Source of the DNA: Caldifarciminota bacterium
Lineage (GTDB): Bacteria > Hydrothermota > 32-111 > QNBC01
Length of the DNA stretch: 26,674 nucleotides
Reading direction: 5' to 3'
Assembly (NCBI GenBank): GCA_015486655.1
Contig: WFRF01000045.1
Location: forward strand, 1-26,674
This document shows positions 23,251-26,674 of this stretch, piece after piece. Made by a program: the position numbers and the translations under genes. How positions within the stretch are numbered: position 1 is the first letter of the stretch; every line of letters starts with the position of its first letter. The notes below the pieces were generated by a model that ran no database searches, was not told where the DNA came from, and was given only the letters and a program-made list of their open reading frames with translations.

Positions 23251-24169
23251 TTTTATTTTTTCCCATTTCAGTTATTTTAAAATATAGATAGAAAACTCCA
23301 AAAAGCAGAAAATCAGTAACAATAAAGGAAATTCTCGTGAGAACGGCAAAGGTGGAAGATACAACGGGGGGATATTTCAAATTAAGCAAAAAAGCTATAG
23401 CCCCTTCTCTCACACCCAAACCTCCCGGGGCAAACAAAGAAGCATAGCCGATAACCCAGGAAAGGGCATAGGAGGAAGCGAGGTCGATAAGTGCAATTTT
23501 TATGGAAGAACCGGCAAACATGAGCCAAAAGGCAAGCCCCGTCATACCCCATAAAAATATATATATGATAAGATATAGAAGTATGTCCGTGTATTTCATT
23601 GTAAAATTCTCATGAAGTTCTACTTTTCTTATCTTGGATAAAATTTTAAGTATCTGTTTCAAAAAAAACGGATGCAAAAGGACAATTAGAATCGGCAACG
23701 ATACGGACAGATATTTTACCCAGGCAGCGGTAAAAATACCCCCTACCAGTGTTCCCCATAAAAAAACGATAATCGATGCGACACCGGAAATAACCGTTTC
23801 AAGAAGCATGGTTATCACAATGACCTCTCCGTACGCCTCTTTGGTAAGCATTATTCTTCCGGCGAATTGCCACACCTTCCCCGGTATATACTTTCCCACA
23901 TTGGAATAAACCCATGATTTATAGGCTTGCCTCACTCCGATTTTTGTCCCGAACTTACTCAAAATAGAACGCCAAATAAGGGGATAAGCACATACAACCA
24001 GTGATAATAAAACAATACCGATTATAAGCGATAAAATTTTAAATGTCTTAAACAATTTTACCGTTTCATTCCAGTTCTTTATAAACGGTTTTAAAACATA
24101 AAGCAAAAGAATAACGATTAAAATTCCGCCTATGATTTTAACAACGGGATGTTTCCAAAAATTTTTCAT
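23225..24169 (-). CDS. Flippase-like membrane protein (LPG synthase TM / UPF0104 family)
   Basis: The 314-residue protein is almost entirely membrane-embedded, with about eight hydrophobic segments. The family hallmarks are SNVGKYIPGKVWQFAGRIMLTKEA near residues 89-112 and FAPGGLGVREGAIAFLL near 246-262. These identify the membrane domain seen in MprF (lysylphosphatidylglycerol synthase/flippase) and in archaeal AglD-type proteins, here without any synthase domain. Flipping or handling of a lipid-linked molecule is the usual inference. It lies 14 bases after the MFS gene and overlaps the glycosyltransferase gene, so the three are one operon, consistent with synthesis and transfer of a glycolipid. 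Confidence 0.87.
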   Translation of the reverse strand: MKNFWKHPVVKIIGGILIVILLLYVLKPFIKNWNETVKLFKTFKILSLIIGIVLLSLVVCAYPLIWRSILSKFGTKIGVRQAYKSWVYSNVGKYIPGKVWQFAGRIMLTKEAYGEVIVITMLLETVISGVASIIVFLWGTLVGGIFTAAWVKYLSVSLPILIVLLHPFFLKQILKILSKIRKVELHENFTMKYTDILLYLIIYIFLWGMTGLAFWLMFAGSSIKIALIDLASSYALSWVIGYASLFAPGGLGVREGAIAFLLNLKYPPVVSSTFAVLTRISFIVTDFLLFGVFYLYFKITEMGKNKNEDIRNNT

Positions 24170-24183
24170 GCTCGTATTATATA

Positions 24184-25479
24184 TTATTCGCCGTTATTGT
24201 CAAATGTGACCTTCCTTAACTCCGGCTTTTTTATACGCCATCCCCCTTTAATGAAGAGATTTACAATCAATATGAAAACACCGAAAATTAAAAATGCCGC
24301 AGCAATTGAAAATTTATCGGAAATAAAACCGAAAAGAGGTGCCAAGACAATCATAAATATTGACTTAAACTGATCGTCCACGGACATTACCGTAGCTCTT
24401 TCGTTTTTATTCATATTATCACCACAAACATCAACCACAAGAGGCCTTCTTGCATCTTTCATCAGATAGAGGAAGAAATAGAGCAAAATTACGATCCATA
24501 TCATATCCATACGAATTATAAAGAACAGAAGTACAAAAATCACACCCATAATATCAAACATCAAATTCATAAGGGAAAATGAGTTAACAAATTTGTTTAA
24601 CCTGAACACGTTTCTTGAAGCCGAAGAACTGAATATGTAAAATACGCCGTAAATTATACCAAGCATTATCTTGACATTTGACTTCTGCGGCAGTGTTTTT
24701 ATTAAAATTAAGCCACTCGCTATTATCAAACCTTTCATAAGGGGTTGAATATAATCTTTTACCGTACTGAATATACCGTCATACAGTGATGAACTGATAA
24801 GCACCTTCGTGAGGAATATATTTCCGAATATAGATTTCATCTTTTCCACCGTTGACGTCATAAATCTTTTTATGCTCATATCCGTTTCCGTGATCTGATC
24901 CAGAGAATCCGGGTAAGACAAAATAAGCAAAAAGTCTAGTATGTAAGGAACAATGGAAATGATAAAAATCCATTTCATGGCAGGTATGTTAAGAACAAAA
25001 AGAATGGAGGTGAATGCCGCAAGAGAAGAACCGAGAAGCGAAAAAGATCTCGTTCTTCCGTAAACGAATGTTTTCTCCGAAAACCACCCCTTCTGCTCGA
25101 GATAGTAGTAGATCATAGCTTTGTGTGTTCCCGATCTGAACGCCTCTCCAATAGCGAACATAATCATACCTATTGCGGCAACCAAAAAATTCGTCGTAAA
25201 GAAGAAAATAACAAACGAAATGATATACGATGTGAAACAGATAAGCAGCGATTTTTTCTTGCCGTAGTTATCGGCAAATATACCCGTGGGAATTTCTATG
25301 ATATAGACCGCCGCTTCTCTTATGGAATAGAGAATCCCTATGTAAAAAAGGGAAAAACCGAGAGACAAAAAATAGATATAGAGATATGGTTCAAAGAATT
25401 TAAGGTTCTTAAAAAAGCCGTAAAAGCAAAACTTCCAGATTTGCGGGTCACTTTTAATCTTTGAGTAAAGTTCTTTCAT
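24184..25479 (-). CDS. MFS transporter
   Basis: A 431-residue inner-membrane protein with about 11-12 hydrophobic segments. The loop after segment 2 reads GIFADNYGKKKSLLI, the standard MFS motif A (GxxADxxGRKK-type), preceded by EIPTGIFAD, which is frequent in drug or sugar efflux-type members. A similar motif, FGFISDKFS, occurs in the C-terminal half. The substrate is not inferable. The gene begins the operon MFS-flippase-glycosyltransferase and has its own promoter. The ATG at 25479 has GGGAG ten bases upstream, a rather long spacing. Confidence 0.87.
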   Translation of the reverse strand: MKELYSKIKSDPQIWKFCFYGFFKNLKFFEPYLYIYFLSLGFSLFYIGILYSIREAAVYIIEIPTGIFADNYGKKKSLLICFTSYIISFVIFFFTTNFLVAAIGMIMFAIGEAFRSGTHKAMIYYYLEQKGWFSEKTFVYGRTRSFSLLGSSLAAFTSILFVLNIPAMKWIFIISIVPYILDFLLILSYPDSLDQITETDMSIKRFMTSTVEKMKSIFGNIFLTKVLISSSLYDGIFSTVKDYIQPLMKGLIIASGLILIKTLPQKSNVKIMLGIIYGVFYIFSSSASRNVFRLNKFVNSFSLMNLMFDIMGVIFVLLFFIIRMDMIWIVILLYFFLYLMKDARRPLVVDVCGDNMNKNERATVMSVDDQFKSIFMIVLAPLFGFISDKFSIAAAFLIFGVFILIVNLFIKGGWRIKKPELRKVTFDNNGE

Positions 25480-25528
25480 TTTGCAACCACTCCCGTTCTT
25501 TAAATCCGACTACACTTTTACCTGAATT

Positions 25529-25557
25529 ATTATATTGTAAAATGAGAATATTATCAA
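25529..25557 (-). promoter_or_regulatory. Sigma-70-type promoter of the MFS-flippase-glycosyltransferase operon
   Basis: On the minus strand TTGATA (25552-25557), a 17-base spacer and a perfect TATAAT (25529-25534) lie in the 93-base gap after the phosphatase gene. Transcription should start near 25522, with a leader of about 43 bases. No terminator for the upstream gene is visible in the gap. Confidence 0.78.
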
Positions 25558-25572
25558 ATAGAAACACAGCTC

Positions 25573-26674
25573 TTATTCGGAATCAATCTCAACCAGGGGG
25601 ACATACATTTCATCGGAAGTCAAACCCGCATGATGAGCCTTAAATTTAATCGGTTTTCTTAAATCTTGTTTATACCGCATCTTAAAAACCGATTTTGATG
25701 TCGCTATCGCAAAATAATCACCGGCGAAATCATCTATTTTTTTATGAGGCAAACCGTCTCCAAGTAATTTTTTTTCAAAAAATTCCCTTCGTGACAGGAT
25801 TAAAAAATCCGTTTTGTATTTTGAGATTGCTCTATTAAAATCCCTCTCTTTTTCTTTCTTCACAAAGAATGTACAAAAACGAGGTTCCGGGAATACGGGC
25901 ATTATCAACGTATCCATTAAATCCATATCTTCGTCAATGTAGATATATCTGTCAATATCGGTAAGTCCGTGGTCGGCAGTTATAAAAATCGTACTGTTTT
26001 TCCCATTTAATAAATCGCTAAGTTTTTCAATCTCATCAAACGCTTTAACCATGTAATCCGAAACCACATCGGCATATACGCCGTTTAAATGCTCTAACCC
26101 GTCCGGATTTACGGAATAGGCAATAATAAGTTTTTTCCCTTTTTCTTCTCCCGCTGTCTTGCCTATTGCGGAAAACATATCAGATATTTCCTTGTATGGA
26201 ATAATCCTCGCTGGAGATGAGGTGGCGAGGGAAAAATCGCTTTCGGCTATATATTCGGGTGTAATCTTTATCAGCTCAACCGAGGGGTCGTGTAAATGAA
26301 TCTTATTGAATATACTCTCAATGTTTAAAATAGCATTCAGATTGTAAGATTTCCCCAATGCTTCCCCTGTGGAGGATTCGATTTTCGGTAAAACATCTAT
26401 TATTTTCCCGAATTCTTTGAAATACAGAGACCATCCTATAACCCCATGTTCCAAGGGGGACTTCCCCGTCATTATGCTTGTAATTGCAGAAGCTGTTGTT
26501 GGGGGGAAAATAGATGTTAATTTGCGAATATTTTTCCATTCTACATTGACTTTGTCCATCATATACTCAAATAGATTATATCCCATGCCGTCCAGTATTA
26601 TTAAAATTATATTATCCCTCGATGCAAGTTTTTCCGAATCAAAATCCCGAAGCGGTTTATGTCCAATATCAACA
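25573..26674 (-). CDS. Alkaline phosphatase superfamily protein (partial, N-terminus off the right edge)
   Basis: The frame is open from the right edge to a TAA at 25573, giving 366 visible residues. Near the visible N-terminus is IILIILDGMGYN, whose Asp is the first metal ligand. The nucleophile region is PPTTASAITSIMTGKSPLEHGVIGW. Later metal ligands are in TADHGLTD, and AHHAGLTSDEMYVPL near the C-terminus supplies the last His. This pattern fits the type I phosphodiesterase/nucleotide pyrophosphatase (PF01663) branch of the superfamily. No membrane segment is seen in this part. Its substrate might be a nucleotide, a phospholipid or a glycan phosphate; the neighbouring glycolipid genes are suggestive only. 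Confidence 0.85.
   Translation of the reverse strand, partial: VDIGHKPLRDFDSEKLASRDNIILIILDGMGYNLFEYMMDKVNVEWKNIRKLTSIFPPTTASAITSIMTGKSPLEHGVIGWSLYFKEFGKIIDVLPKIESSTGEALGKSYNLNAILNIESIFNKIHLHDPSVELIKITPEYIAESDFSLATSSPARIIPYKEISDMFSAIGKTAGEEKGKKLIIAYSVNPDGLEHLNGVYADVVSDYMVKAFDEIEKLSDLLNGKNSTIFITADHGLTDIDRYIYIDEDMDLMDTLIMPVFPEPRFCTFFVKKEKERDFNRAISKYKTDFLILSRREFFEKKLLGDGLPHKKIDDFAGDYFAIATSKSVFKMRYKQDLRKPIKFKAHHAGLTSDEMYVPLVEIDSE

Noticed and set aside
1..26674. CRISPR array, insertion sequence, phage, toxin-antitoxin or defence system
   Set aside because: I saw no spaced direct repeats, no transposase, integrase or nuclease-type accessory genes, and the genes present are mostly housekeeping.

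Overview
The window is a gene-dense, AT-rich stretch of bacterial chromosome. It carries 24 genes, two of them cut by the window edges, and almost all are read from the minus strand. I see no tRNA, rRNA, insertion sequence, phage gene or CRISPR array. The host looks like an uncultured member of the FCB assemblage (Fibrobacteres-Chlorobi-Bacteroidetes and related candidate phyla) but probably not Bacteroidota itself. Pointing to FCB are a secreted protein with a type IX secretion (Por) C-terminal sorting domain, a PorV/PorQ-like outer-membrane protein and a DUF4837 lipoprotein. Pointing away from Bacteroidota are strong GGAGG ribosome binding sites before many genes and six promoters of plain sigma-70 type (TTGACA-like, 17-bp spacer, TATAAT-like), where Bacteroidota normally use a TTTG/TAxxTTTG type. 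I cannot name the phylum from this sequence.

Region 1 (1-13956, minus strand) is one long, tightly packed operon of 15 genes, starting at a consensus promoter near 13940: rplM, rpsI, rpsB, tsf, pyrH, frr, uppS, cdsA, dxr, rseP, a PorV/PorQ-like gene, prsW, recG, a DUF4837 lipoprotein gene and a YfhO-like membrane protein gene that runs off the left edge. Many junctions are overlaps of 1-14 bases, which suggests translational coupling. The first part makes ribosomal proteins and translation factors. The middle makes isoprenoid, undecaprenyl and phospholipid precursors. The end serves the envelope, including two intramembrane protease families (PrsW and RseP) that act in sequence elsewhere. A second consensus promoter lies directly in front of the PorV/PorQ-like gene.

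Region 2 (13957-20413) opens with a 414-base divergent intergenic stretch holding the promoters of rplM and rpmB. rpmB (plus strand) follows and meets a convergent ligA-radical SAM pair at a shared terminator. Upstream of ligA is an EF-G-like GTPase gene with its own promoter and terminator. Region 3 (20293-22076) is a single plus-strand transcription unit for a secreted Asp-box protein with a Por sorting tail. Region 4 (22077-26674, minus strand) holds an MFS transporter, a flippase-like membrane protein and a glycosyltransferase in one operon, preceded by an alkaline-phosphatase-superfamily gene that runs off the right edge.

The most noteworthy points are: rpsI has no ATG, GTG or TTG start and apparently begins with ATT; rpsB has a lysine-rich tail of about 120 residues and a structured leader; rseP, the PorV/PorQ-like gene and prsW are neighbours; the PorV/PorQ-like transcript is predicted to be leaderless; and the EF-G-like GTPase lacks the Asp of its NKxD motif. 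I found no clear new multi-gene defence or mobile system here.
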